Part shown: positions 37,201-49,443 of the stretch, one piece after another
How the letters are laid out: the number at the start of each line of letters is the position of its first letter
Position numbering within the stretch: the first letter of the stretch is position 1
NCBI GenBank assembly: GCA_021442155.1
Contig: JAKCPB010000333.1
Location: 124,001-188,000, forward strand
DNA: 64,000 nucleotides
Reading direction: 5' to 3'
DNA from: Cymbidium sinense
Lineage: Eukaryota > Streptophyta > Magnoliopsida > Asparagales > Orchidaceae
Made by a program: the position numbers and the translations under genes
Notes under the pieces: model-generated
Database searches by the model: none
What the model was told of the DNA's origin: nothing
Seen by the model: the letters and a program-made list of their open reading frames with translations, nothing else

Positions 37201-39230
37201 TTTTAATTTATTTTATTTTATTTAGTTTAGGTTTAGGATTAGTTTTAGTTTATTTAGGTTTATGTTTAGGTTTTATTTATTTTAGTTTGGTTTAATTTAG
37301 TTTAAGTTTAGGTTTATTTTATTTTTATTTTAGGTTTAGTTTTTTTTGTAGTTTACGGTTTAGGTTTTATTTTTTATTTATTTTTAGGTTCAATTTTTTG
37401 GTTTATTTTTTAGGTTTATGTTTTTATATATTTTATTTTTTTTAGGTTAATTTTATTTTTATTTTATGATTATTTTTTATTTTCTTTAGGTTTTTTATTC
37501 TTAGGTTTATTTTATTTTTTTGTTTAGTTTAGGTTTTTATTTATTTATCTACTTGTATTTTATTTTTAGTTTTAAGTTTAGGTTTTGGTTTAGGATTATT
37601 TTTATTTTATTTTATTTCTTTATTTAGGTTTAGGTTTTTTTATTTATTTTATTTTTAGGTTTATTTAGTTTAGGTTTTAGGTTTTTTTTTTTTAGGGTTT
37701 AGGGTTTAGGGTTTAGATTTAGGGTAGTTTATAGTTTAAAGGTTTAAGAATTAGGGTTTAGAATTAGTTTAAAGGTTTAGTGTTTTTAGGTTTAGGGTTT
37801 AGGTTTAGGGTTTGGGTTTAGGTTTTGTTTGAGTTTAGGGTTTAGGTTTAGGTTTAGGGTTTAGGTTTAGTTTGGGTTTAAGTTTTAGTTTAGGTTTAGG
37901 TTTAGGTTTAGTTTAGGATTTAGTTGAGGTTTATTTATTTTATTTAGGTTTAGGTTATCATTTATTTTATTTTAGGTTTATTTTGTTAGTTTAGGTTTAG
38001 GTTTAGAGTTTATTTAGGTTTTAAGGTTTAGGTTTAGTGTTTAGAGTTTTTTAAGTTTTAGGTTTAGGTTTAGGAGTTTAGTTTTAGGGTTTTAGGATTT
38101 AGGGTTTAGGTTTAGGGTTTAGGGTTTGAGTTTATGGTTTAGTGTTTTAGAGTTTAAGTTTAAGCAGGATGTATGTTTAGGATTTAGATTTAGGTGGTAG
38201 GGTTAGTTTTAGGGTTTAGGTCTAAGTGTTAGTTTTTTAATTATTTTATTTTTATTTTATTTTTAATTTTAATTAAATAAAAGTAGGTTAGTTTATTTAG
38301 TTTATTTTTTTATTTATTTTAGTTTATGTTATTTTTTATTTTTATTTAAGTTTATTTTAATTTTTATTTAGTTTAGATTATTTAGTTTACTTTAGGCCTT
38401 TTATTTTAATTTACTTTTTAAGTTTAGTTTAGGTTTAAGTTTATTTTTTAGTTTAGTTTTATTATTATTTTTTCTGTTTAGGTTTATGGTTTTATTTTTT
38501 ATTTTTAGGTTTAGGTTTATTTTTTATTTTGTTTTTTTAGGTTTAGGTTTTAGGTTATTATTTTCGGTTTATTTTTTGTTCCATTTTTTTAGTTTAGGCT
38601 TAGGTTTATTTTTAGTTTATTTTATTTTATTTTATTTAGTTTAGGTTTAGGTTTAGTTTATTTTAGGTTTAAGATTATGTTTTATTTACTTTTGTTTAAT
38701 TTGTTTTAGTTTAGGTTTAGGTTTATTTTATTTTTAATTTAGGTTTAGGTTCTTTTTATAGTTTAAGGTTTTGGTTTTGTTTTTTATTTATTTTTAGGTT
38801 CTATTTTTGTTTATTTCTTATTTAGTTTATTTTATTTATTTTTTATTTTATTTTAGGTTTATTTTATTCTTGTTTTAGGTTTAGTTTTTGTTTTATTTAG
38901 GTTTTTTATTTTTTTTAGTTTAGTTTAGCTTTTTATTTATTTTATTTTAGTTTAGTTTCTATTTTTTATTTTATTTTCTTTTTAGGTTTAGGTTTTAGTT
39001 TATGCTTTTATTTTATTTTATTTGGGTTTAGGTTTTATTTATTTATTTTATTTTTTGGTTTTATTTAGTTTAGGTTTAAGATTTTAGCTTTTTAAGGTTT
39101 AAAGTTTTGGTTTTAGGGTTTAGGGTTTGGGGTTTAGGGTTTATGGTTTAGGATTTAGTGTTTTTAAGGTGTAGGGTTTAGGTTTTAAGTTTAGTGTTCA
39201 GGCTTTAGTTTAGGGTTTATGGTTTTTGGC
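34240..39230 (+). repeat. Telomere-derived satellite array, block 6 (four subunits)
   Basis: Boundary motifs lie at about 34513, 35845, 36892 and 38262 (the last two decayed), with spacings of about 1330, 1045 and 1370 bp. Between them T/A-rich and TTTAGGG-rich blocks alternate. The part 36700-36900 has an extra T/A insert within the TTTAGGG block. Confidence 0.9.
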
Positions 39231-39703
39231 TTTTTTTTTAACAAAGAACAAATTTAGATTCAACATTTCTTCTTTTTGATTTCATCAACCAAGTAACACA
39301 CCAAGTTCTCTAAGACACAAGTGATGACATAGATGAAAAATGAGCACAAATAGAGCAAATAAAAAACCCTAGATATTGATAACCGTCTTTACTTTAAAGA
39401 CAGTTCCATAAGTAGCAAATCAAATCGGTCATTCTTTAGTTTCTCTAGTTACCATCAGAACCACCTCAGCCTCTCAAGTACCGGGATCCACCATCATATC
39501 ACGATCTCTGCCTCCACCACCACCACCAGGGTATAACCTCAGTGCCTCACGCCTCCATAAACACCATGCTCACAACCACCACCTCCATATCCACCAAAAC
39601 CTCTAGATCCCCCACCACCATTGCAGCTACCTCGCCTTTGCCTCAACTACAGATCTAGGCGAGCTGGTTGGGGTGATGTTCCATCTAGGTTCTGCCCATT
39701 CTT
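39231..39703 (-). pseudogene. GRP fragment copy 6
   Basis: The copy starts at the shared breakpoint (GCCCATTCTTAGGG on +). A glycine run, GGGGGGRDR, can be read in the tail, then a one-base shift, then remnants of GSRYLRG and SDGN-stop-RN. A TAG replaces the terminal Trp. The 3' UTR is intact in outline and ends in a nine-base T-run on + (sense-strand A-run). The RRM core is absent. Confidence 0.85.
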
Positions 39704-41498
39704 AGGGTTTAGGTTTACATTTAGGTTTATTAGGTTTTAGGGTTTAGATTTATTTTTTAGTTTATTTAGTTACTTTAGGTTTATGTTTAAAGTTTGGAGC
39801 TTAGGGTTTGGGGTTTAGAGTTTAGGGTTATGGTTTAGGTGCAGGGTTTTGTTAGGGTTTAGGGTTGTAGGTTTAGGGTTTAGGGTAGTAGTTTTTAGGG
39901 TTTAGGGTTTAGGGTTTAGGGTTTAGGGTTTAGGGATTTAAGGTTTAGGTTTAGGTTTTGGATTTAGTTTATTTTTTTATTTATTTTTTAGTTTATTTTA
40001 TTTACTTTATTTTTTATTTATGATTATTTTTTATTTCTATTTAATTTAGTTTATTTATTTTAGGTTTATTTATTTTAGTATAGGTTATTTATTTTAGTTT
40101 ATTTTTTAAGTTTACGTTTAGGTTTAGGTTTAATTTTTAGTTAAGTTTTATTTTAAATTTATTTTTTAGGTTTAGGTTTTATTTTTTATTTTTTTGTTTT
40201 AGGTTTAGGTTTTTATTTTTGTTTTTTATGTTTAGGTTTTCGGTTTTAATTTTAGGTTTATTTTTAGGTTTTATTTTTTAGTTTAGGCTTAGTTTATTTT
40301 AGGATTAGGATTAGGTTTTATTTATTTTAGTTTAGGTCTAGGTTAATTTTTTTTATTTTTTATTTTAGGTTTACATTTTTTTTAGTTTAAGGTTTAGGTT
40401 ATATTTTTAATTTATTTTTAGGTTTTATTTTTAAGTTTATTTTTTAGGTTTAGGTTTCCATTTATTTTTTTTATTTTATTTTAATTTTATGTTTAGTTAT
40501 TATTTTATTTATGTTTTTCATTCTTAAGTTTATTTTATTTTTTGATTAGTTTATGTTTTTATTTGTTTTATTTTTGTTTTTTATTTATTTTATTTTATTT
40601 TATTTTTAAGTTTAGGTTTTAGTTTAGGTTTTATTTTCATTATTTATTATTATTATTTTAGGTTTAGGTTTTAGTTTATTTTATTTATAAGTTTTATTTA
40701 GTTTAGGTTTTGGTTTTTAGGTTTTTTTTATATTTAGGGTTTAGGGTTTAGTGTTTAGGATTTTAGGGCTTAGGGTTTTAGGGTTTAGTTTTTAGGGTTT
40801 AGGGTTTTTTGGGTTTTTTTAGGGTTTAGGGTTTAGGGTTTAGGGTTTAGGGTTTTATTTTATTTAGGTTTAGGGTTTTTATTTAGGGTTTTTATAGGTT
40901 TAGGTTTTAGGTTTAGGGTTTAGGGTTTAGGGTTTAAGGGTTTAGGATTTAGGGTTTAGGATTTAGGGTTTAGGGTTTTTAGTTTTAGGGTTTAGGGTTT
41001 ATTAGTTTATTTAGTTTATTTTATTTTATTTTATTTTATTTTATTTATTTAGGTTTATTTTTTTTATTTTTATTTAGGTTTAGGTTATATTATTTTTTTT
41101 GGTTTAGTTTAGGTTTTTTATTTAATTTATTTTTTAGGTTTAGGATTAGTTTTTTTATTTATTTTTTAGTTTAGTTTATTTTTATTTTATTTTTTAGTTT
41201 AGGTTTTTTTTATTTTTTAGGTTTAGGTTTAGATTTTATTTTATTTTTTTTGGTTTACATTTATTTTTTTTTTTATTTTAGGTTTATTTTTAGTTTTATT
41301 TTATAGTTTAGGTTTAGGTTTATTTTCAGTTTATTTTATTTTATTTAGTTTAGGTTTAGTTTATTTTAGGTTTAGGTTTTGGTTTTATTTATATTAGTTT
41401 AGTTTATTTTAGTGTAAGCTTAGGTTTATTTTATTTTTATTTTAGGTTTAGGTTTTATTTTTAGTTTAGGTTTTAGTTATGTGTTTGGGGGTTTTGGC
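39704..41498 (+). repeat. Telomere-derived satellite array, block 7
   Basis: The order is: TTTAGGG-rich 39785-39960, T/A-rich 39965-40735 with the boundary motif lost, TTTAGGG-rich 40735-41000, T/A-rich 41000-41460. This short interval separates GRP copies 6 and 7, whose starts are about 2.27 kb apart. Confidence 0.9.
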
Positions 41499-41959
41499 TT
41501 TTTTTAACAGAGAACAAATTTAGATTCAACATTTCTTCTTTTGATTTCATCAACCAAGTAACACACCAAGTTTTTAAGACACAAGTGACATAGATAAAAA
41601 ATGAGCTGAGCTGAGCAAATCAAAAACCAGATAACTAACTATCTCTCTTATAAAAGTTCCATAAGCATCATATCGGATCGACCGTTCTTCTATTTCTCTA
41701 GTTCCCATCAAAACCACCTATGCCTCTCAGTGGGGATCCCAACATATCCCGATCTCTCCCTCCACACCCTTGTAACCTCCTTGATGGTACCACCTCCATA
41801 ACCACCACTGCTCTGACCTCCACCTCCATATCAACTAGCACCTCTAGATCCCCCACCACCACTACGATAATCACCGCCACCACCTTCACCTCCACCACTA
41901 GATCTAGACTGAGCATGGTTAATAGTGATGTTCCTGCCATCAAGGTTCTGCCCATTCTT
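41499..41959 (-). pseudogene. GRP fragment copy 7
   Basis: This copy has the best-preserved RRM end. From 41959 the minus strand reads NGQNLDGRNITINHAQSRSS, then glycine-rich GGGEGGGGDYRSGGGGSRGAS, a TGA/TAG-type stop, YGGGGQSSGGYGGG, and then a frameshift. The end of the tail is visible as GGFDGN-stop in another frame. NGQNLDGRNIT is the last RRM beta-strand region of GRP7-type proteins, which identifies the family. The plus-strand Thr/Ser-rich frame at 41720-41968 is a shadow. The 3' UTR ends in a T-run at 41499. Confidence 0.9.
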
Positions 41960-44900
41960 AGGATTTAGATTTAGGTTTAGGGTTATTAGGTTTTAGGGTT
42001 TAGTTTTTTTTAATTAATTTAGTTACTTTAGGTTTTGGGTTATGGTTTGGGGTTTAGGGTTTAAGATTTAGGGTTTAGGGTTTAGGGTTTCAGGGTTTAT
42101 GCTTTTAGGGTTTAGGGTTTGGGGTTAGGGTTTGATTTAGGGTTTAGGTTTAGGTTATAGGTTTAGGGTTAGTTTAGGTTTAGGGTTTAGGGTTTATGGT
42201 TTTTTATTTTATTTTATTTAGGTTTAATTAAGTTTAGGTTTAGGTTTTATTTATTTTAGTTTAGTTTAATTTTAGTTTAAGTTTAGGTTTATTTTATTTT
42301 TATTTTAAGTTAAGTTTTTTTTTAGTTTAGGGTTTAGGTTCTAATTTTTATTTATTTTTAAGTTTTATTTTTAGGTGTATTTTTTAGGTTTATGTTTTTA
42401 TTTATTTTATTAGGTTTATTTTATTTTTTATTTTCGTTTAGAATTTTATTTTATTGAGGTTTTTTATTTTTTAGTTTAGTTTAGGTTTTTATATATTTTA
42501 TTTAAAATTTTTTTATTTTTTTATTTTATTTAATTTATAGAATTAGGTTTATGTTTTAATTTAGGTTTTTATTTTAATTTATTTTATTATTTTATTTAGG
42601 TTTAGGTTTTTTTATTTATTTTCTTTTAAGGTTTTATTTAGTTTAGGTTTAGGTTTTTAGGTTTTTATGGTTTAGGGTTTAGAGTTTATGGTTAGCTTAG
42701 GGTTTAGGGTTAGTTTATGGTTTAGGGCTTACTGTATCGTCTTTAAGGTTTTAGGTTTTGAGGGTATAAAGTTTAGGGTTTAGAGTTAGGTTAGTTTAAA
42801 GGTTTAGGGTTTAGGTTTTAGGTTTAGGGTTTAGGTTTAGAGTTTAGGTTAAAGTTTAAAGGTTTTTAAATTTAGTTTAGGTTAGATTTAAGGTTTAGAT
42901 TTAAGGTTTAGATTTAGGAGTTTAGGAGTTTAGGTTTAGAGTTTAGGTTAAAGTTTAGAGTTTTAGGAGTTTAAGTTTAGGGTTTAGGGTTTAGGATTTA
43001 AGTTTAGGTTTAGGAGTTTAGTTTAGTTTAGGAGGTTTAGGGTTTAGTTTAGGGAAGTTTAGAGTTTAGGTTTAGGTTTTGAGTTTAGGTTTTTAATTAG
43101 AAACTAGTAGGTTTAGGTTTATTTAGTTTATTTTTATTTAATTTTAGTTTATTTTTATTTTTTTTTTTTTAATTTAGGTTTATTTTTTAATTTTTTATTT
43201 ATTTTAATTTTATTTTTATTTTTTTTGTTTAGGTTTTATTATGGTTTAGTTTTAGGTTTAGGTTTTATTTATGTTTATTTTTAGGTAGTTTTGATTTTAT
43301 TTTATTTTAGGTTTATTTATTTATTTTTAGGTTTAGCTTTCATTTTTATTTTATTTTCTTAGGTTGAGGTTTAGGTTTTATTTTAGGTTTATTTTTAAGT
43401 TTTTTTAGATTTATTTTAGCTTATTTTATTTTATTTAGTTTTGGGTTAAGGTTTAGTTTATTTTAGGTTTAGGTTTAGGTTTTATTTATTTTAGTTTAGT
43501 TTATGTTAGTTTTGGTTTATGTTTATTTTATTTTGTTTATTTTAGGTTTAGGAATGTTTTTTTTTTTTAGCTTGGGTTTAGGTTTTATTTTCTATTTATT
43601 TTTTTAGGTTTAGGTTTTATTTAGTTTTATTTTTATTTATTTTATTTTTATTTTATGTTTGGGTTTTATTTAATTTAAGTTTTTTTTTTTAGGTTTATTT
43701 TATTTTTTAGTTTAGTTTAGGTTATTATTAATTTTATTTTAATTTAATTTTTAATTTTTATTTTATTTTATTTTAGGTTTAGGTTTAGGTTTTAGTTTAT
43801 GTTTTTATTTTATTTAGGTTTAGGTGTTTTTATTTATTTTATTTTTAGGTTTTATTTAGTTTAGGTTTAGGTTTTTAGGTTTTTAAGGTTTAGGGTTTTG
43901 GGTTTTGGGTTTGGGGTTTGGGTTTGGTTTAGGTTTTAGGGTGGTAGGTTTTAGGGTTTAAGGTTTATGATTTTTGTGTTTAGTGTTTAGGGTATAGGGT
44001 ATAGGGTTTAGGGTTTAAGGGTTTAGGTTTAGGAGGTTTAGGATTAGTTAGGTTTAGGTTTAGGTTTAGGTTTAAGGTTTAGGGTTTTAGGTTTAGTTTA
44101 TTTGATTTAGGGTTTAGGGTTTAGGGTTTATTTAGTGTTTGGAGTTTAGGGTTTAGGGTTTAGGATTTAGGATTTAAGGTTTTTTAAATTAAGTAAGAAA
44201 TGTTTAGTTTAGAGTTTATTTAGGGTTTAGTTTTTTTTATTTTAGTAGATTTTATTTATTTATTTTTATTTAGTTTATTTTTATTTTATTTTGTTATTTT
44301 ATTTATTTAGGTTTATTTATTTTTAATTTAGGTTTATTTATTTATTTTTAGGTTTAGGTTTATTTTTTTAATTGTGTTTTGTTATTTTATTTTAGTTTAG
44401 CTTTTATTTTTTTATTTATTTTTTATGTTTAGGCTTATTTTATTTTATTTTTTTTTAGGTTTAGGTTTATGTTTTTTAGGTTTAGTTTTAGGTATTATTT
44501 TTTCATTTAGGTTTAGGTTTATTCTTAGTTTATTTCATTTTATTTAGTTTAGGTTTAGGTTTAGGTTATTTTAAGTTTAGGTTTAGGCTTTATTTATTTT
44601 AGTTTAGTTTGTTTTAGTTTAAGTTTAGGTTTATTTTATTTTTTATTTTATTTTTATTTTAAGTTAATGTTTTTTTTTTATTTTATGGTTTTAGGTTTTA
44701 TTTTTTATTTCTTTTTAGGATTAAACTTTTATTTGTATTTTATGTTTAGTTTTTATTTTATTTAGGTTTTTTATTCTTAGGTTTAGGTTTTAGTTTAGGT
44801 TTTTATTTTATTTTATTATTTTATTATATTTAGGTTTAGGTTTTCTTCTTTATTTTATTTTTAGGTTTTATTTACTTTAGGTTTAAGTTTTTTGGTTTTT

Positions 44901-44994
44901 AGGGTTTAAGGTTTAGGGTTTAAGGATTAAGGTTTAGGGTTTAGGGTTAGAGTTTAGGGTTTAGGGTATTATTTTAGGTTTAGGTTTAGGATTT
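41960..44994 (+). repeat. Telomere-derived satellite array, block 8
   Basis: TTTAGGG-rich parts lie at about 42030-42200, 42665-43090, 43885-44160 and 44900-44994, with T/A-rich blocks between. Boundary motifs are at about 43092 (ACTAGTAGGTTTAGG retained) and 44175. The part 42830-43090 is dominated by the variant GTTTAGGA rather than TTTAGGG, a local homogenised variant. Confidence 0.85.
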
Positions 44995-45326
44995 AGGGTT
45001 AGTTAGTTTAGTTAGTTTAGTATATTTGATTTAGTAATTATTATTAGGTTTTTGTTTTATTATGTTTGTTAATTAGTTATTAGTTTATTTAGTTTTGGGT
45101 GTTAATAGTTTTATTTTATTAATTTTTAGTTTATTAGTTATTCTTAGTTTATTTAGTTTTTATTAGGTTTTTGGGGTTTGGTTTTAGTTTAGTATATTAG
45201 TTTAAGAGTTTTGGGTTTTTAATTTTATTTAATTTTTATTTTTAGTTTAGTTATTATTGGGGTTTATTGGTTTGGTTTTATTAGTTTAGGGTTTAGTTTT
45301 ATTATTTATTAGTTTGTTATTATTTC

Positions 45327-45387
<61 letters not shown>

Positions 45388-45965
45388 TTATTAGGTGTGG
45401 GGTTTATTAGTTTTAGTTAGGTTTTAGTTTAGTTATTATTTTTTTTGTTGTTAGTTTAGGGTTTATTTTTTTTAGTTTTGGGTTTTATTAGTTTTATTTT
45501 ATTAGTTTTATTAGTTATTCTTAGTTTAATTTAGTTTTTATTTATTATGTTTTGGGGTTGTTTTAGTTTAGTTAATTAGTTTAGGGTTTCATGTTTTTTT
45601 GAATTTTTTGTTTAATTTTAATTTTAGTTTAGTTATTATTGGGTTTTATTCGGTTTGGTTTTATTAGTTTATTTAGTTTTATTATTTATTAGTATATTAT
45701 TATTATTATTATTACTATTACTTTTTTAGTTAGTTTAGTTTATTTATTAGGGTTTTATGGTTTTAGTTAGTTTATTAGGTTTTAGTTATTATTATTAATT
45801 TTAGTTATTTTTATTAGTTTTTGTTTTTAGGTTTATTATTAGTTTTATTATTATTTATTTATTTAGTTTTTATAGTTTTAGTTAGGTTTTATTATTAGTT
45901 ATTAGTTTATTATTAGTTTTAATATTATTATTAGTTTAATTATATTTTATTAGGTTTTGGTTTAG
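44995..45965 (+). repeat. C-free block unlike the telomere repeat, ~390-bp duplication
   Basis: The sequence is made of T, A and G with only a handful of C, but its words (TTAGTTATTATTGGG, TTTGGTTTTATTAGTTTA, GTTGTTAGTTTAGGG) are not TTTAGGG derivatives. It contains an imperfect tandem duplication: the passage starting near 45130 (TATTAGTTATTCTTAGTTTA) returns near 45511, and the one near 45228 (TTTTAGTTTAGTTATTATTG) near 45617, a period of about 380-390 bp. No open frame. Its edges against the array are gradual. Confidence 0.75.
45328..45386 (+). repeat. (ATT)n microsatellite, about 20 units
   Basis: An essentially perfect ATT run lies inside the first unit of the C-free block. A shorter ATT run stands at the corresponding place in the second unit (about 45695-45720). 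Confidence 0.95.
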
Positions 45966-48530
45966 TGTTTAGGGTTAGCTTAGGGTTTAGGGTTTGATTA
46001 CGGTTTAGGGTTTTAAGGTTTAGGGTTTAGGGTTTAGGGTTTAGGGTTAGTTTAGGGTTTAAGGTTTAGGGTTTAGGGTTTAGGGTTTAGGGTCAGGGTT
46101 TAAGATTTAGTGTTTAGGGTTTAGGGTTCTTTTTTAAATTAAGTAAACTGGTAGGTTTAGGTTTATTTAGTTTATTTATTTTATTTAGTTTATTTTATAT
46201 TTTTATTTAGGATTATTTTTTTTATTTGGTATAGTTTTTTATTTTATGTTTATTTATTTTAGTTTATCTTTTTTATTTTAAATAATTTTTTAGGTTTAGT
46301 TTTATGTTATGTTTATTTTTTAGTTTAGTTTTATTTTTATTTTATTTTTAAGTTTTATTATTATTAGGTTTAGAGTTTAGGTTTTATTTAAGTTTAGGTT
46401 CAGGTTTTTTAGTTTATTTTTTTAGGTTTATGTTTTAGGTTTTATTTTAGGTTTATTTTTAGCTTTTATTTTTTTAGTTTAGGTTTAGGTTTATTTTTAG
46501 TTTATTTTATTTTATTTAGTTTAGGGTTTAGGTTTAGTTTATTTTAGGTTTATGTTTAGGTTTTATTTATTTTAGTTTAGTTCATTTTAGTTTAGGTTTA
46601 GGTTTATTTTAGGTTTAGGTTTATTTTTTTTAGTTTAGGGTTTAGGTTTTTATTATTTATTTATTTATAAGTACAACATTTTAGGATTAGGTTTTATTTA
46701 GTTTTTATTTTATTTTATTTTATTTTTATTTTACGTCTAGTTTTGATTTTATTTAGCTTTTTTATTTTTAGGTATATTTTATTTTTTAGTTTAGGTTAGG
46801 TTTTTATTCATTTTATTTTAGTTTAGTTTTTATTTTTTATTTTAATTTATTTTTAGGTTTAGGTTTAGGTTTAGGTTAGGTTTTAGTTAAGGTTATTATT
46901 TTATTTTATTTTATTTATTTTATTTTGATTTATGTTTTTTTATTTATTTTATTTTTAGGTTTTATTTAGTTTAGGTTTACCTTTTTAGGCTTTTAGAGTT
47001 TTGGGTTTTGGGTTTAGGTTTAGGGTTTTGGGTTTAGTGTTTGGGGTTCAGGGTTTAGGGTTTTGGGTTTTGGGTATTGGGTCTTAGGGTTTAGGGTTTA
47101 TTGTTTAGGGGTTAGGGTTAGTTTTAGGTTTTAGTGTTTAGGGTTAGGGTTTTTCTATTTATTTATTTTAAATTAACTAAATAAGTAGATTTATGTGTAT
47201 ATTTTTTATTTTTTATTTATTTTATTTTATTTTATTTTTATTTTTCTTTTTATTTAGGTTTATTTTAATTTTTATTTAGTTTAGTTTATTTTTTTAAGTT
47301 TATTTATTTTAGTTTAAGTATTTTATTTTTGTTTATTTTTTAGGTTTAGGTTTAAGTTTAGGTTTTTTTAGTTTAGTTTTATTTTTATTTAATTTTTTAT
47401 GCTTCCATATTATTTTTTATTTTTAGGTTTTGGCATAGATTTTTATTTTATTTTTTTAATCTTTAGTTCTAGGTTTTTATTTTAGGTTTATTTTTAGGTT
47501 TTATTTTCTAATTTAGGTTTTGGTTAATTTTTAGGTTATCTTATTTTATTTAGTTAAGTTTAGGTTTAGGTTTTGCTTATTTTAGGTTTAAGTTTAGGTT
47601 TTATTTATTTTAGTTTAGTTTATTTTTGTTTAGGTTTAGGTTTATTTTATTTTGCTTATTTTATTTTTATTTTTGGTTTAGGTTTTTTTTAGTTTAAGGT
47701 TTATGTTCTATTTATTATGTATTTTTAGGTTTATTTTTTAAGTTTAGGTCTTTATTTAGTTTTTATTTTAGGTTTATTTTTGGTTTATTTTATTTTTATT
47801 TTTCGTTTAGTTTTTATTTGGTTTAGGTATTTTATTGTTAGGTTTATTTAATTTTTTTTATTTTAGTTTAGGTTATTTTATTTTAGTTTATGTTATTTTA
47901 TTTTTAGGTTTAGGCTTAGGTTTTAGTTTAGTTTTTTATTTTCTTTTATTTTTTTTTAATTTATTAGTTTAGGTTTATTTATTTAGTTTAGGTTTAGGTT
48001 TAGGGTTTTAGGGTTTAGGGTTTAGGGTTTAGGTTTAGGTTTTAGGGTTTAGGGTTTTTTTAGGGTTTAGGGTTTAGGGTTTAGGGTTTAGGGTTTTTTT
48101 AGGTTTTTTAGTTTAGGTTTAGGTTTATTTAATTTATTTTTATTTACTTTGGTTTATTTTATTTTATTTATTTAGGTTTTATTTAGTTTAGTTTTATTTT
48201 AGGTTTATTTATTTTTTAGTTTAGGTTTTTTTATTTTAGTTTAGTTTTAAGTTTATGTTTAGGTTTATGTTTATTTTTTAGTTTAGTTTATTTTATTTTA
48301 TTATTTAGGTTTAAGTTTTATTTTTTATTTTTTTTGGTTTAGGTTTAGGTTTTTATTTTATTTTTTTAGGTTTCGATTTTAGGTTTTTATTTTAGGTATA
48401 TTTTAAGGTTTTACTTTTTCATTTAGGTTTAGGTTTAATTTTAATTTAATTTATTTTATTTAGTTTCGGGTTTAGGTTTAGTTTATTTTAGGTTTAGGTT
48501 TAGGTTTTATATATTTTAGTTTAGTTTGTT
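45966..48530 (+). repeat. Telomere-derived satellite array, block 9
   Basis: TTTAGGG-rich parts lie at 45966-46130, 46985-47160 and 48000-48100, with T/A-rich blocks between. The boundary motif is clear at 46136 and decayed at 47169 (spacing about 1035 bp). The block ends abruptly at about 48530, where duplicate B starts. Confidence 0.9.
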
Positions 48531-49401
48531 TCCCTAGTTGATACATCCCCAATGGGTACATCCCAAATAAATCTTGAAATCAAACTCAAATCCAAATCTC
48601 TAGATAGCCTAAACATGCTTCCCTAGTGGAAGGTTCATATACCCGATCCCCAGGGGACTCAAGCCCATATTTGTAGTAGATATGCCTCCACACCAATTAA
48701 AACAAAATAAATTAAAGTCAATTTGATCTTAATCCTCGGTGGAATATTGATCCTTATTCCTAGTGGATCTTCTTTCTATTAATCATATAATCAAATAAAA
48801 ATCAAACCTTATCCCCAACAGATTTTTTTCTTTTATGCCCTCGACATAGACCCCTCACATGTCATGTCAAATGCATGTGTGATCCCCTAGCGGATCTTCC
48901 TCCAAGTCCTTGACATGGAAATCTCATCAAATCTTATTTCTTCTCTTATGCACACCTTTAATACTTCAACCAAAGCCTAACAACGTATTCATTAAAATTA
49001 CATCAACTTAACATTGTAATCAACATTTTAAGATTCGTGATGGTGCAAGCTTAAACTAATTATACAATATCATGGTAAACATATTACATTGTGAATTAAC
49101 ACACTATATTATATTATAATATATGTTGTTATATTATAATTTGCTATAATATAATATATTGTCTAACATTACACCTCATTAGAATCACTTAAAAGGAACA
49201 AATAATAAAATTTTCATAAAATATGAATAATGTTCATTTTGGATGTAAAATTGTTATTTTTCTATTAGAAATGGTACAAAATAGCATAATTTTGGTGTTG
49301 CTTGTGTGTGCCATGAATTTGGCTAAATTCTTCCATCGATGTATTATATGTAATTAAAACATACTAAAATGTACAATATCATTTAGTAACATACCACCAC
49401 A

Positions 49402-49443
<42 letters not shown>

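Noticed and set aside
41499..41959. An intact GRP gene
   Set aside because: No start codon, no RNP2 or RNP1 motif, an internal stop after the first glycine-rich segment, and a frameshift before the protein end. All other copies fail in the same way.
41720..41968. Thr/Ser-rich plus-strand frame as a gene
   Set aside because: It is the antisense of the glycine-rich tail in GRP copy 7 (GGT/GGA codons read as ACC/TCC). The same applies to the plus-strand His-rich frames at 3010-3204, 26033-26275 and 53186-53425.
44995..45965. Bisulfite-converted or chimeric sequence contamination
   Set aside because: The block blends gradually into the equally C-poor array on both sides and contains some C. An artefact is not excluded, but nothing in the sequence demonstrates it.
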